Below are positions 36,686-45,270 of a stretch of 64,000 nucleotides of DNA, one piece after another. The DNA is from CALBZG01 sp964486295 (GTDB lineage Bacteria > Bacillota > Clostridia > Peptostreptococcales > Anaerovoracaceae). Position 1 is the first letter of the stretch. The number at the start of each line of letters is the position of its first letter. The notes below the pieces were generated by a model. The model did not search any database, was not told the origin of the DNA, and saw nothing but the letters and a program-made list of their open reading frames with translations. The stretch covers positions 151,557-215,556 of the forward strand of contig CAZAMF010000004.1 in assembly GCA_964486295.1 (NCBI GenBank), written 5' to 3'. A program made the translations under genes and the position numbers.

Positions 36686-36722
36686 GGCGAACTTCTTTGA
36701 TAAAATATCAAAATAATTCGCC
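36686..36722 (-). terminator. Hairpin between ATPase gene and pur promoter
   Basis: GGCGAA (36686-36691) pairs with TTCGCC (36717-36722) and the inner TTGATA with TATCAA, giving a two-part stem. It probably ends the ATPase transcript about 100 bases after its stop, though the T-run on the minus strand is weak. Confidence 0.5.
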
Positions 36723-36747
36723 AAAAAACCGTTCGATTTGCCCAATT

Positions 36748-36756
36748 CACGAACAT
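36748..36756. promoter_or_regulatory. Second PurBox-like motif
   Basis: CACGAACAT, the inverted partner of the motif at 36621-36630, 117 bases away and upstream of the pur promoter. A further CGAAC core on each strand occurs between them (about 36688 and 36731). Confidence 0.35.
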
Positions 36757-36824
36757 CTCGCCGCCTACTTGCAGGCAACATTCGTTATTGGTATTTTGCA
36801 CCAGCAGCTATAACGTGTGGTTGG

Positions 36825-39383
36825 TTACACCCTTTTACTTATTAAGAGCTTTTTCACCAGAACCACAATTTCATGGACCCACATCGGAATGGAAGAGATC
36901 GCAATCAGCATCAGCCATTCCTGCAGGGATAGGGAAACAGTCTCAAAAAGCATGGTCAGAGGTCCGACTTCAGTCACAGCGATCTGGAGTCCGAGCCCAA
37001 AGATGCATGCAACGATCATCATTTTGTTTTCCAGGTGGTTCATCTTGAACACGGATCTTGACATATCGCGCATACCGACGGCATTGAACAGTTGGGACAC
37101 TCCCAGGACTGTGAAAGCATAAGTCTGTGCAGTTGCCAGATCATCCCCCGGAGCCAGTAGGAATACGGCCAATGTAATTGCCCCGATCACTACTCCAAAG
37201 AGGATCGTTATGAAATACCCGCCCCTGGCGAACAAGCTTTCACCCGGATCGCGAGGTTTTTCCTTCATGATATGCTTATTGCCCGGGTCCACACCCAGTG
37301 CGAGTCCCGGCAGCGAGTCGGTGATCAGGTTGATCCACAAAATATGGATCGCCTTGAGCGGAGCCGGCATACCTGCCAGAATAGCAACAAACATGGTTAT
37401 GATTTCGCCGAAGTTGGAAGATAACAGGAAAAGAACCGATTTTTTGATGTTGCCGTATATATTCCGGCCCTCTTCAATGGCTTTTGCGATCGAGGCGAAA
37501 TTGTCATCCGTCAGAACCATATCCGAAGCGCTTTTGGCGACATCTGTACCGGTGATTCCCATAGCTACGCCGATATCCGCAGCTTTCAGTGAAGGAGCGT
37601 CGTTGACTCCGTCGCCTGTCATCGATACGATGTGCCCATTGGCTTTGAACGCTTTCACGATCATGACTTTATTTTCAGGGGAAACCCTGGCAAAAACACG
37701 ATAATTCATAATCGTATCGTCCAGATCGGTTTGCGTCATACTGTTGATTTCATCTCCGGTCAGGCACTGATCCTCCCTTTCCACTACGCCCAGCTCACGG
37801 GCGATGGCAAACGCGGTATCTTTGTGATCACCAGTGATCATAACGGTCACGATTGACGCCTTTTTAAACAATTCCACCGCTGCTCCCGCTTCAGGCCGCG
37901 GAGGATCGATCATCCCCACAAATCCAACAAATGTCAAATCTTCTTCGGTGGCGGTTTCATCATCATATTTCATAGCCAGCGCCAGAACACGCAATGCATC
38001 TGAAGCCATCTCTTTCGCGATGATCCTGATTTCGTCTATGTCGGATTCCATGATTTTCCTTGCATTCCCGTTGTCAAGAATTTGAGTGCAATGGGTCAGC
38101 AGCCTGTCGATGGCACCTTTTGTATAGGCAACCGTTTTTCCGTTCTGGTCTCTGTGGACAGTGGTCATCATTTTCCTTCCGGAATCAAATGCCTGTTCAT
38201 TGATTCTCGGCCATGCCTGTTCGAGTTCGCTCTTGTTGAGTCCCCTGGCAGCAGCCAGATCAACCAGCGCCAGCTCAGTTGGGTCTCCGATCCTAGAACC
38301 GCCCTCAATTTCGGCATCTGTGCACAGCGCCATGCCTTTGATCAATTCATCTTCGTTCCCGTGCAGTTTTGTTACCGTCATCTTGTTTTGCGTCATGGTG
38401 CCCGTCTTGTCAGAACAAACGATTGAAACAGAACCCAGTGTTTCAACGGCAGGTAGCTTCCTGACGATAGTATTCACCCTGACCATCTTCTGGACTCCCA
38501 GTGCCAGTACGATTGTTACAACCGCCGGCAGCCCTTCAGGGATCGCTGCAACAGCCAGCGATATCGCTGTCAGAAGCATTTCGACGATATCCCTGTTCTG
38601 AACCAGGGCAATGACGAATAATGCAACGCAAAGCACCACTGCAATGATTCCAAGGAGACGACCAAGATCGCCCAGCCTTTTTTGAAGCGGGGTCATCTCA
38701 TCCGGTGATTCTTTAATCAATTTGGCGATTTTACCGATTTCGGTATGCATCCCCGTGGCAGCAACGATGCCCTCACCTCTACCATACGCCACATGGGTTG
38801 ACATGTATGCCATATTCAGCCGATCTCCCAAGGTGATGGCCCCGTCTGCAATAAACTCGCTGTCCTTTTCAACAGGAACTGATTCGCCTGTCAGCGCGGA
38901 TTCTTCCACTTTCAAATTGACAGTCCGTGTCAGCCTCAAATCTGCCGGAATGATCCGTCCTGCCTCTAAAAGCACCAGGTCGCCGGGCACGAGATGGGAT
39001 GCATCGATTTCCTGAGTGCGGCCGTCTCTTCTGACCATGGCCATAGGGCTTGACATCTTTTTAAGCGCTTCAAGAGACGCTTCGGCCTTCGATTCCTGAG
39101 CCAGGCCGATGATGGCATTTAACAGCACCACAGCCAGTATAATCGCAGAATCTCCGTATTCTCTCAAAATAGTTGATATGACTGCCGCGACGAGTAGTAT
39201 ATAGATCAAAGGATCTTTAAGCTGAGAAATGAACATCTGCAGCTTGGTTTTTTTCTTCTTTTCTTCAAATTGATTGTGGCCATGCTCGGCTAGCCTTTTG
39301 GCTACCTCTTCAGAGGATAGGCCAACTGTTTCATCTGTTCTCAGTTCCTCGATGAGCCATCTGATAGTTTTCGTCTCAAACAT
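36825..39383 (-). CDS. P2-type cation-transporting ATPase, probably Mn2+ (or Ca2+) exporter
   Basis: An 852-residue P-type ATPase of the SERCA/PMR1 branch. Features: the phosphorylated Asp325 in CSDKTGTMTQNK, the TGES loop of the actuator domain (ALTGESVP), the M4 metal motif PEGLPA at 282-287, SSNFGEI in M5 and NLITDSLPG in M6 (the residues forming the Ca-type sites), and the hinge MTGDGVNDAPSLK. The usual annotation would be calcium ATPase. However, its mRNA leader contains a yybP-ykoY riboswitch, which senses Mn2+ in the cases studied, so Mn2+ efflux is the better inference; PMR1-type pumps handle both ions. A single-gene transcript. Confidence 0.92.
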   Translation of the reverse strand: MFETKTIRWLIEELRTDETVGLSSEEVAKRLAEHGHNQFEEKKKKTKLQMFISQLKDPLIYILLVAAVISTILREYGDSAIILAVVLLNAIIGLAQESKAEASLEALKKMSSPMAMVRRDGRTQEIDASHLVPGDLVLLEAGRIIPADLRLTRTVNLKVEESALTGESVPVEKDSEFIADGAITLGDRLNMAYMSTHVAYGRGEGIVAATGMHTEIGKIAKLIKESPDEMTPLQKRLGDLGRLLGIIAVVLCVALFVIALVQNRDIVEMLLTAISLAVAAIPEGLPAVVTIVLALGVQKMVRVNTIVRKLPAVETLGSVSIVCSDKTGTMTQNKMTVTKLHGNEDELIKGMALCTDAEIEGGSRIGDPTELALVDLAAARGLNKSELEQAWPRINEQAFDSGRKMMTTVHRDQNGKTVAYTKGAIDRLLTHCTQILDNGNARKIMESDIDEIRIIAKEMASDALRVLALAMKYDDETATEEDLTFVGFVGMIDPPRPEAGAAVELFKKASIVTVMITGDHKDTAFAIARELGVVEREDQCLTGDEINSMTQTDLDDTIMNYRVFARVSPENKVMIVKAFKANGHIVSMTGDGVNDAPSLKAADIGVAMGITGTDVAKSASDMVLTDDNFASIAKAIEEGRNIYGNIKKSVLFLLSSNFGEIITMFVAILAGMPAPLKAIHILWINLITDSLPGLALGVDPGNKHIMKEKPRDPGESLFARGGYFITILFGVVIGAITLAVFLLAPGDDLATAQTYAFTVLGVSQLFNAVGMRDMSRSVFKMNHLENKMMIVACIFGLGLQIAVTEVGPLTMLFETVSLSLQEWLMLIAISSIPMWVHEIVVLVKKLLISKRV

Positions 39384-39410
39384 TTTTTTCTCTCCCCGAA
39401 AGTTGATTTC

Positions 39411-39465
39411 AAAATAAAAAAACTTTATGCGAATAATATTAGATATCTAACATTACGATAAAGTC
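39411..39465 (-). terminator. Riboswitch expression platform: regulated terminator
   Basis: On the minus strand ACTTTAT (39458-39464) can pair with ATAAAGT (39422-39428) to close a long hairpin that also pairs AAT/ATT and TTAG/CTAA inside, followed directly by TTTTTTATTTT. The 5' arm of this hairpin is the 3' strand of aptamer helix P1, so ligand binding should prevent termination (ON switch). Confidence 0.8.
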
Positions 39466-39545
39466 TTGTTACCTGTAAGCGGGCTTGCACCCAGGCCTCC
39501 GGCCATGATGTTGAAATGCAAGCTTAAAACTACTCCCCTTATGCT
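39456..39545 (-). ncRNA. yybP-ykoY family (manganese) riboswitch
   Basis: The minus strand carries the family's conserved parts in order: AAGGGGAGTAG (39530-39540), a helix, TCAACATCATGG, the GCC/GGC hairpin, CTGGGTGCAAG, then ACAAGACTTTAT. P1 forms between ATAAGG and CTTTAT, and the GCTTGCA/TGCAAGC helix closes the inner junction. It lies between a consensus promoter and the ATPase start. Known members bind Mn2+ and raise expression of efflux proteins. Confidence 0.9.
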
Positions 39546-39558
39546 ATATGTTATATAG

Positions 39559-39587
39559 ATTTTATAATAGAAATAAATGGGTGTCAA
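39559..39587 (-). promoter_or_regulatory. Sigma-A promoter for the riboswitch-ATPase transcript
   Basis: Minus strand TTGACA (39582-39587), 17-base spacer, TAAAAT (39559-39564), just upstream of the aptamer. Confidence 0.85.
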
Positions 39588-39596
39588 ATAAAAATT

Positions 39597-39634
39597 AAAG
39601 GACGCTTAGCTTATATCAGCCGTTAGCGTCCTTT
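39597..39634 (-). terminator. Terminator after rny
   Basis: AAAGGACGC (39597-39605) pairs with GCGTCCTTT (39626-39634), stem extended by CT/AG; on the minus strand it is followed by AATTTTTA. It lies just past the rny stop and abuts the ATPase promoter. Confidence 0.85.
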
Positions 39635-39651
39635 ATTTCTTTTCATACTGG

Positions 39652-41196
39652 CTATTTGGCGTATTCCACAGCCCTGGTCTCCCGGATCACATTGACTTTG
39701 ATCTGTCCCGGATATTCGAGTTCGGACTCAATTTTCTTGGAAATTTCACGTGCCAGGAATACGATGGCCTCATCATTCATTTCTTCCGGCTTGGCTATGA
39801 TCCTGATTTCTCTGCCCGCCTGAATCGCAAATGACCGGTCGACTCCCGGAGTCGTATTGGCTATTTCTTCCAGCTTTTGGAGTCTCTTGATATAAGTTTC
39901 TAGAGTCTCTCTTCTGGCGCCCGGGCGTGCCGCAGAAAGTGCATCCGCAGCGGTTATAAGTACGGCCTCCATACTCTTCGGTTCATAATCTCCATGGTGG
40001 GAAGCCATGCCGTTGATAACGGCTTCAGTCTCCTTATATTTTTTCAGCACATCGATACCGATGTCCACATGGGTTCCTTCAACTTCATGATCCAGAGCCT
40101 TGCCGATGTCATGAAGGAGTCCTGCTCTCTTCGCGAGTTTGATATCCAGGCCGAGTTCCCCTGCCATCAATCCTGCAAGATGGGCAACCTCCACCGAGTG
40201 CTTGAGCACATTCTGTCCGTAGGATGTTCTGTACTTCAGACGACCAAGGAGTTTGATGAGTTCCGGGTGAAGGTTGTGTATACCGACTGAGAATGTAGCC
40301 GCTTCACCTTCCTCTTTGATGATCTGGTTCACTTCTTTTTCAGCTTTTTCAACCATCTCTTCAATTCTTGCCGGATGGATCCTTCCGTCTACTATCAACT
40401 TTTCCAGAGCAAGTCTTGCGATTTCTCTTCTGACCGGATCGAATCCCGATAAGATGACTGCTTCCGGCGTGTCGTCAATAATCAGATCTACCCCCGTCAG
40501 TGTTTCGATCGCCCTGATGTTCCTGCCTTCACGACCAATGATACGGCCTTTCATTTCATCGTTCGGCAGAGGTACGACGGAAACAGTGGATTCCGCCACC
40601 TGATCCGCTGCACAGCGCTGTATGGCGCCGACAATGATTTCTTTCGCCTTTCTGTCGCCCTCTTCTTTCGCCTTGGACTCGATGTCCTTAATCATCAGGC
40701 TGGCTTCATAACGAATTTCTTTTTCGCAATTTGATAACAGCAAAGCTTTCGCTTCATCCACCGAATAGCCCGATATGCGTTCCAGTTCCTCTCTTTGTTT
40801 TTCGAGGAAGCTGTCCACCTCTCTCTGTTTGTCGACGATCTTTTGTTCCTTTAAGGCGATGTTGTCTTCTTTTTTCTCAATATTTTCCAGTTTTCTATCG
40901 ATAGACTCCTCTTTCTGGATAAGTCTTTTTTCACTGCGTTTCAGTTCCTCACGACGTTCGCGGGCTTCACGTTCAACCTCGCTTCTCAATCTGTGAGCTT
41001 CTTCCTTAGCCTCGATTGCAATTTCTTTCTTTATTGTCTCTGATTTGTTTTCCGCATCCAATATAAGATTCTTTGCTGTCTGTTCAGCGCTTCCAATGGT
41101 CTTTTCGGCCACATTTTTTCTGATCAGATATCCAATTAAAAGTCCGATCACTAAGGTACCAATCGCAATTAATACTGCAATTATTTGTTCAGGCAT
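39652..41196 (-). CDS. rny: Ribonuclease Y
   Basis: Membrane-anchored endoribonuclease that starts mRNA decay in Firmicutes. The 514 residues show, in order, one N-terminal membrane helix (IIAVLIAIGTLVIGLLIGYLI), a long Glu/Lys/Arg-rich coiled coil to about residue 200, a KH RNA-binding domain (MKGRIIGREGRNIRAIETLTGVDLIIDDTPEAVILSG), and an HD domain (RAGLLHDIGKALDHE). Length and order are those of Bacillus YmdA. It follows the MinD-like gene by 33 bases. Confidence 0.97.
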   Translation of the reverse strand: MPEQIIAVLIAIGTLVIGLLIGYLIRKNVAEKTIGSAEQTAKNLILDAENKSETIKKEIAIEAKEEAHRLRSEVEREARERREELKRSEKRLIQKEESIDRKLENIEKKEDNIALKEQKIVDKQREVDSFLEKQREELERISGYSVDEAKALLLSNCEKEIRYEASLMIKDIESKAKEEGDRKAKEIIVGAIQRCAADQVAESTVSVVPLPNDEMKGRIIGREGRNIRAIETLTGVDLIIDDTPEAVILSGFDPVRREIARLALEKLIVDGRIHPARIEEMVEKAEKEVNQIIKEEGEAATFSVGIHNLHPELIKLLGRLKYRTSYGQNVLKHSVEVAHLAGLMAGELGLDIKLAKRAGLLHDIGKALDHEVEGTHVDIGIDVLKKYKETEAVINGMASHHGDYEPKSMEAVLITAADALSAARPGARRETLETYIKRLQKLEEIANTTPGVDRSFAIQAGREIRIIAKPEEMNDEAIVFLAREISKKIESELEYPGQIKVNVIRETRAVEYAK

Positions 41197-41229
41197 ATCC
41201 TATCCTCCTTTCGTAGATATTTCAGTATT

Positions 41230-41952
41230 TTATTGTCCGATGATACGATCAACAATATTGTTGAAATTTTCATAAATATAAGTGCCCTTATTATAGACGA
41301 CAGGCAATCCGAAATTAGTCGAGATCGTAATGTTCTCGTCATACTGGATCACACCGGCTATTTTTGTTCTGAGAATACGAGAGATCTCCTGAATGCCGGG
41401 CAACAGACCTGCATTCACAAGACTTGCTATTACCTTATTGACAACGCAATACCGCTCCCTGATCCCCAGATCCGCCAGAAACCGGTCGATATGATCCGCA
41501 TCTCTGATGGCTCCGTAATCCGGTGTGGTGACAATGACCGCGCTGTCCGCACCTGCCGCTGCGATAATCAGGCCGTCATCGATCCCGGCAGGCCCGTCTA
41601 TAATAATATAGTCAAACTGCTTTCTCAGTTTACTGCAAAGCACTTGCATATGAAGGGGAGTGATTTCTCCATCTTCTCTGGAAGGAGAAGCTGCCATGAA
41701 ATAAAGGTTCGGGAAATCCTTGTCCTTTATGATCGCCTGGCTTATTCTGCACATCCCGGTACACACATCCCGCACATCGTAAACGATTTTATTCTCAAGT
41801 CCAAGGCAAAGGTCCAAGTCCCTCAGTCCCAAGTCCATATCAATCAACAGCACTTCAAAACCACGCTGAGCCAGCACTGCACCAGCGTTAGCTGCGAATA
41901 CGGTCTTACCCGTACCGCCTTTTCCTGATACAACTAATATGACTTTCCCCAT
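41230..41952 (-). CDS. MinD/ParA-like P-loop ATPase
   Basis: A 240-residue member of the MinD/ParA ATPase group. The deviant Walker A KGGTGKT is at residues 11-17, with LIDMDLGLRDLDLCLGL and the switch YIIIDGPAGID. The match to MinD is good, but it is about 25 residues shorter and ends IYENFNNIVDRIIGQ, so a clear amphipathic membrane-targeting helix like that of MinD is not obvious, and neither minC nor minE is near. It could be the division-site MinD or a related positioning ATPase. It has its own promoter (41986-42014) and is followed by rny. Confidence 0.8.
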   Translation of the reverse strand: MGKVILVVSGKGGTGKTVFAANAGAVLAQRGFEVLLIDMDLGLRDLDLCLGLENKIVYDVRDVCTGMCRISQAIIKDKDFPNLYFMAASPSREDGEITPLHMQVLCSKLRKQFDYIIIDGPAGIDDGLIIAAAGADSAVIVTTPDYGAIRDADHIDRFLADLGIRERYCVVNKVIASLVNAGLLPGIQEISRILRTKIAGVIQYDENITISTNFGLPVVYNKGTYIYENFNNIVDRIIGQ

Positions 41953-41985
41953 GTTGTCCTCGCATTGAGTTATTTTCGCTGTAAC

Positions 41986-42014
41986 AGTATAACATTTTTA
42001 CCTGGTATTTACAA
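41986..42014 (-). promoter_or_regulatory. Promoter for minD-like and rny
   Basis: Minus strand TTGTAA (42009-42014), 17-base spacer, TATACT (41986-41991) preceded by TGT (extended -10). Confidence 0.75.
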
Positions 42015-42024
42015 TCATATCTTT

Positions 42025-42702
42025 CTAGAGTATGTTCTTCTGATTGAAACTGAGCCATTGGCCATCCCCGATGATGATATGATCCAGAACTTCGATGCCC
42101 AGGATGTCCCCGGCCTCTTTCAGCCTTTTGGTTATATTGATGTCTTCTTTGCTGGGAATGGTGGAACCGGAAGGATGATTATGCACTAGTATCACCGCTT
42201 TGGCGGATTTGCGCACAGCACTGTTGAATACTTCTCTCGGATGCACGATGGCCGAAGTCAGATCACCCACCGCAACAGATTCCCTGGAGATGACTTCCCC
42301 TTTACAATTGAGGATCACCAGTTTGAAGTTCTCTCTGTTGAGGTTTCTCATTTCCTCCATAAACATTAAAGCGACGGACTCCGGATCTGTGACACTGTCA
42401 CGTGATTCAGCGGGTCTCGCCGCCACTCTTCTTCCTAGTTCCAGAGCCGCCAGGATCTGGCAGGCTTTCGCTTGTCCGATGCCGTTGATTTCCGCCAGTT
42501 CCTCCGGCAGTGCTTGCGCCAGATAATAAAGGCCCCTTTGCTCTTTTGCCAGTATTTCATGAGCCAGCGTGATGGCTGATTTTTCTTTTGACCCTGTTCT
42601 TAACAATATCGCCAGCAGTTCGGAATTTGATAAATGCTGCGCTCCGTATTCCAGTAATTTTTCTCTGGGTCTTTCGTTGCCGGGCATATCTTTGATGATC
42701 AT
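42025..42702 (-). CDS. radC: RadC family JAB/MPN-domain protein
   Basis: Start placed at the ATG at 42702 (MIIKDMPGNERPREK) with GGAGGT upstream; a further in-frame ATG at 42717 is inside that ribosome site. The 225 residues have an N-terminal helix-hairpin-helix region (LAEINGIGQAKACQILAALELG) and a C-terminal JAMM metalloprotease-like motif HNHPSGSTIPSKED. Despite the name, a role in DNA repair is not established for this family. It has its own promoter (42733-42761). Confidence 0.93.
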   Translation of the reverse strand: MIIKDMPGNERPREKLLEYGAQHLSNSELLAILLRTGSKEKSAITLAHEILAKEQRGLYYLAQALPEELAEINGIGQAKACQILAALELGRRVAARPAESRDSVTDPESVALMFMEEMRNLNRENFKLVILNCKGEVISRESVAVGDLTSAIVHPREVFNSAVRKSAKAVILVHNHPSGSTIPSKEDINITKRLKEAGDILGIEVLDHIIIGDGQWLSFNQKNIL

Positions 42703-42732
42703 AACATTTACCTCCATGAATCATTTTGGTAA

Positions 42733-42761
42733 ATTATACCATTTTAGACAACCAAGCACAA
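42733..42761 (-). promoter_or_regulatory. Promoter for radC
   Basis: Minus strand TTGTGC (42756-42761), 17-base spacer, TATAAT (42733-42738), about 30 bases upstream of the radC ATG and just past the stop of the DUF1015 gene. Confidence 0.65.
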
Positions 42762-42765
42762 CGGC

Positions 42766-44007
42766 TTAATATTTATGAACAAAAAGCCCACTTCCGAGTT
42801 TCGGCTCAAACCATGTGGATTTAGGAGGCATAACCAGCCCGCAATCCGAAACTCTAAGAAGATCACTGATATCTACAGGATGAATGGCAAACGCAAGCTT
42901 CATATCTGTATCGCATCTTATTTCCAATTCTTTCAATCCGCGGATGCCGCCCACAAAATCAATTCTTTTGTCGGTCCTCTGATCCTTTATGCCCAATATC
43001 GGGTCAAGGATATTTTCCGATAAGATCGATACATCCAGCGAGCCGATGGCATCCTCCGGTATGATCGCTTTTTTTGCAGTAAGTTTGTACCAGTTTCTCT
43101 CTAAAAACATGCCAAAAGCGTGCTTTCTTTCCGGAGTATAGATATCCTTGCCTTTCTTTTCCACTTCAAATCCGGCATCTTCAATTTTTTTGATCAATTC
43201 TTCTGCCGTAAGTCCGAAAGTGTCTTTGATGACCCTGTTGTAGTCGAAAATTTTAAGATCCTTATCCGGGAAAACCACGGCCATAAAATAATTGAATTCT
43301 TCCTCGCCGGTATAACCGGGATTCTCATATCTTCTGGACATGCTGACCTTTGCAGAAGAGGCGCATCGATGATGGCCATCTGCTATATAAAGAGAATCGA
43401 CCTCCTTAAAAAGTCCGCACAAGTTATCGATCAGATTCCGGTCATCAATCATGTACAGCACATGTTCGATGCCGTCTTTCGTAATAATGTCGTATTCAGG
43501 CGACTTCGAGGCCAGAAAGCCTTCGACCAGACTCCTGATGCGCAGGTCATCCCTGTATGTCAAAAAAACCGGTTCCGTATTGGCATTGCAAACATCAAAA
43601 TGCTTAATACGGTCCAGTTCCTTCTCCACCCTGGTCAGTTCGTGTTTTTTAATAGTGTTGTCCTGATATTCGTCCACGGATACTGTACAAACAATGCCCG
43701 TCTGAGTCCTGCCATTCATGACCTGCTTATAAAGGTAAAGAGCCGGTTCCTTGTCTTCAATAAATATCCCTTCCCGGATAAAACGTTCCAGGTTCTCTTT
43801 TGCTTTTAAATAAACATCGGGGTGATACGGATTTTCCTGCTCAGGTAAATCAATTTCAGATCTGCAGATATGAAGAAAACTATATGGATTATCCTCTGCC
43901 ATTTTTGCGGCTTCTTCACGGTTCATCACATCATAAGGCAGCGAAATAACCTTTTCTGCAAATTCCTTTGCCGGTCTTACCGCCTTAAAGGGTCTTATAG
44001 TTGCCAT
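42766..44007 (-). CDS. DUF1015 family protein
   Basis: A 413-residue protein of the DUF1015 family, function unknown. The family features are clear: the start ATIRPFKAVRP, LPYDVMNREEAAKMAEDNPYSFLHI, the middle block LYIADGHHRCASSAKV, and YFMAVVFPDKDLKIFDYNRVIKD. The DGHHR stretch has a ParB/sulfiredoxin-like look that may bind nucleotide, but no reaction is known to me. It overlaps the 3' end of cmk by 13 bases, so the two are co-translated in the nrdR-cmk-DUF1015 unit. Confidence 0.88.
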   Translation of the reverse strand: MATIRPFKAVRPAKEFAEKVISLPYDVMNREEAAKMAEDNPYSFLHICRSEIDLPEQENPYHPDVYLKAKENLERFIREGIFIEDKEPALYLYKQVMNGRTQTGIVCTVSVDEYQDNTIKKHELTRVEKELDRIKHFDVCNANTEPVFLTYRDDLRIRSLVEGFLASKSPEYDIITKDGIEHVLYMIDDRNLIDNLCGLFKEVDSLYIADGHHRCASSAKVSMSRRYENPGYTGEEEFNYFMAVVFPDKDLKIFDYNRVIKDTFGLTAEELIKKIEDAGFEVEKKGKDIYTPERKHAFGMFLERNWYKLTAKKAIIPEDAIGSLDVSILSENILDPILGIKDQRTDKRIDFVGGIRGLKELEIRCDTDMKLAFAIHPVDISDLLRVSDCGLVMPPKSTWFEPKLGSGLFVHKY

Positions 44008-44654
44008 TTCCCTATCTCCTTCATCATCATACCTTTAACTTCGTCTATTGACATGTCGGTGGTATCGATTAATATTGCGTCATCGGCTTTTTTCAAAGGA
44101 TTCAGCGCTCGTGTCGAGTCGTTGTGATCCCTGGCGACAATATCGGAAAGCACGCTTTCATAATCCTGATTGACTCCCTTGTCAACGAGTTCAAGATATC
44201 TTCTTCTGGCCCGTTCTTCCGGAGATGCGGTGATAAAAAACTTTAGTTCGGCATCCTTGAAAACATTGGTGCCAATATCTCTCCCATCCATGATCACGCT
44301 TTTTGCGCGTCCGATATTTCTTTGAATCTCAACCAATTTGTCACGAACAATGGGAAGCGCAGAACAATCCGACGCCATTTTTGAAATTGCCGGAGTGCGG
44401 ATCAGATCCGAAATATCAGTTCCATCCAGTATCGTTCTTCCTTTTTCGAAATCGATGGAGGTCCCGGAAAGCATGGCCGCGATGGCAGCAATATCATCAA
44501 GAGCAATGCCTTCTTTTATCAATTTGTAGCCCACCGCCCGGTACATCGCTCCGGTGTCGATATAATCGATGCCGAGATCCTTTGCCAGTGCTTTTGCTAT
44601 GGTGCTTTTCCCGGCGCCCGATGGCCCGTCAACCGCGATACGAAATGTCCCCAT
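43995..44654 (-). CDS. cmk: Cytidylate kinase
   Basis: Phosphorylates CMP and dCMP with ATP. The 219 residues have the Walker A GPSGAGKSTIAKALA at the start, IDYIDTGAMYRAVGYK, MDGRDIGTNVFKDAELKFFITASPEERARRRY and the C-terminal DHNDSTRALNPLKKADDAILIDTT. Normal length and motifs. It is 11 bases from nrdR and overlaps DUF1015. Confidence 0.96.
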   Translation of the reverse strand: MGTFRIAVDGPSGAGKSTIAKALAKDLGIDYIDTGAMYRAVGYKLIKEGIALDDIAAIAAMLSGTSIDFEKGRTILDGTDISDLIRTPAISKMASDCSALPIVRDKLVEIQRNIGRAKSVIMDGRDIGTNVFKDAELKFFITASPEERARRRYLELVDKGVNQDYESVLSDIVARDHNDSTRALNPLKKADDAILIDTTDMSIDEVKGMMMKEIGKWQL

Positions 44655-44665
44655 ATAAGATATGA

Positions 44666-45124
44666 TTACTCCTTTTTGGATAATAGTTTTTCTACCTCTG
44701 CTACAAATGTGTTAACATCCGTAAATTGTCTGTAAACCGATGCAAAACGGACATATGCCACCGGGTCCAGGTCCTTCAGCTGATCCATGATGAGCTCTCC
44801 GATAAAGCTGCTCTCCACTTCTTTTTCCATCATATTGTTCAGACCGCGTTCGATATCATCCACGACCTTTTCAATAGAAGCCATAGGCACCGGCCTTTTT
44901 TCACAGGCTTTTACAATACCGGTCATGATTTTATTCCTGTCGAAGGCCTCACGACTGCCATCCTTTTTGATCACCATCAGGATCATCTCTTCAATCTTTT
45001 CATAGGTAGTAAAGCGCTTGCCGCAATTATCGCATTCCCTTCTGCGTCTGATAGCGTGTCCTTCTTCAGTATGCCTTGAATCGATAACCTTTGTATCGGG
45101 GTATTCACAAAATGGGCATTTCAT
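44666..45124 (-). CDS. nrdR: Transcriptional repressor NrdR
   Basis: ATP/dATP-sensing zinc-ribbon/ATP-cone repressor of ribonucleotide reductase genes. The ATG at 45124 gives the canonical MKCPFCEYPDTKVIDSR and has AGAGGAGAGA upstream; the frame is open 16 codons further without support. The zinc ribbon cysteines (CPFC and CDNCG) and ATP-cone are intact in 152 residues. The first gene of a unit with cmk and the DUF1015 gene. Confidence 0.96.
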   Translation of the reverse strand: MKCPFCEYPDTKVIDSRHTEEGHAIRRRRECDNCGKRFTTYEKIEEMILMVIKKDGSREAFDRNKIMTGIVKACEKRPVPMASIEKVVDDIERGLNNMMEKEVESSFIGELIMDQLKDLDPVAYVRFASVYRQFTDVNTFVAEVEKLLSKKE

Positions 45125-45160
45125 ACTATCTCTCCTCTTTAAAAGTGACATTCTAGCGCA

Positions 45161-45189
45161 ATTATACAACATGTAGTAGTTTATGTAAA
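45161..45189 (-). promoter_or_regulatory. Promoter for nrdR-cmk
   Basis: Minus strand TTTACA (45184-45189), 17-base spacer, TATAAT (45161-45166), about 35 bases before the nrdR start. Confidence 0.8.
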
Positions 45190-45200
45190 TAAAGAAAGAA

Positions 45201-45228
45201 ATGGCGCAACTTCTGCAAGTTGCGCCAT
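45201..45228 (-). terminator. Terminator after the trigger-factor-like lipoprotein
   Basis: A 12-bp perfect stem (45201-45212 with 45217-45228, core GGCGCAAC/GTTGCGCC), followed on the minus strand by TTCTTTCTTTAT. Confidence 0.88.
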
Positions 45229-45270
45229 CATGATGTTAATTTTATTTCTCGTTGGATCCATCTTTTAAGG

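Noticed and set aside
36577..36824. Purine, PRPP or ZTP riboswitch before purL
   Set aside because: None of the conserved aptamer cores could be traced on the minus strand; only promoter and CGAAC motifs are visible.
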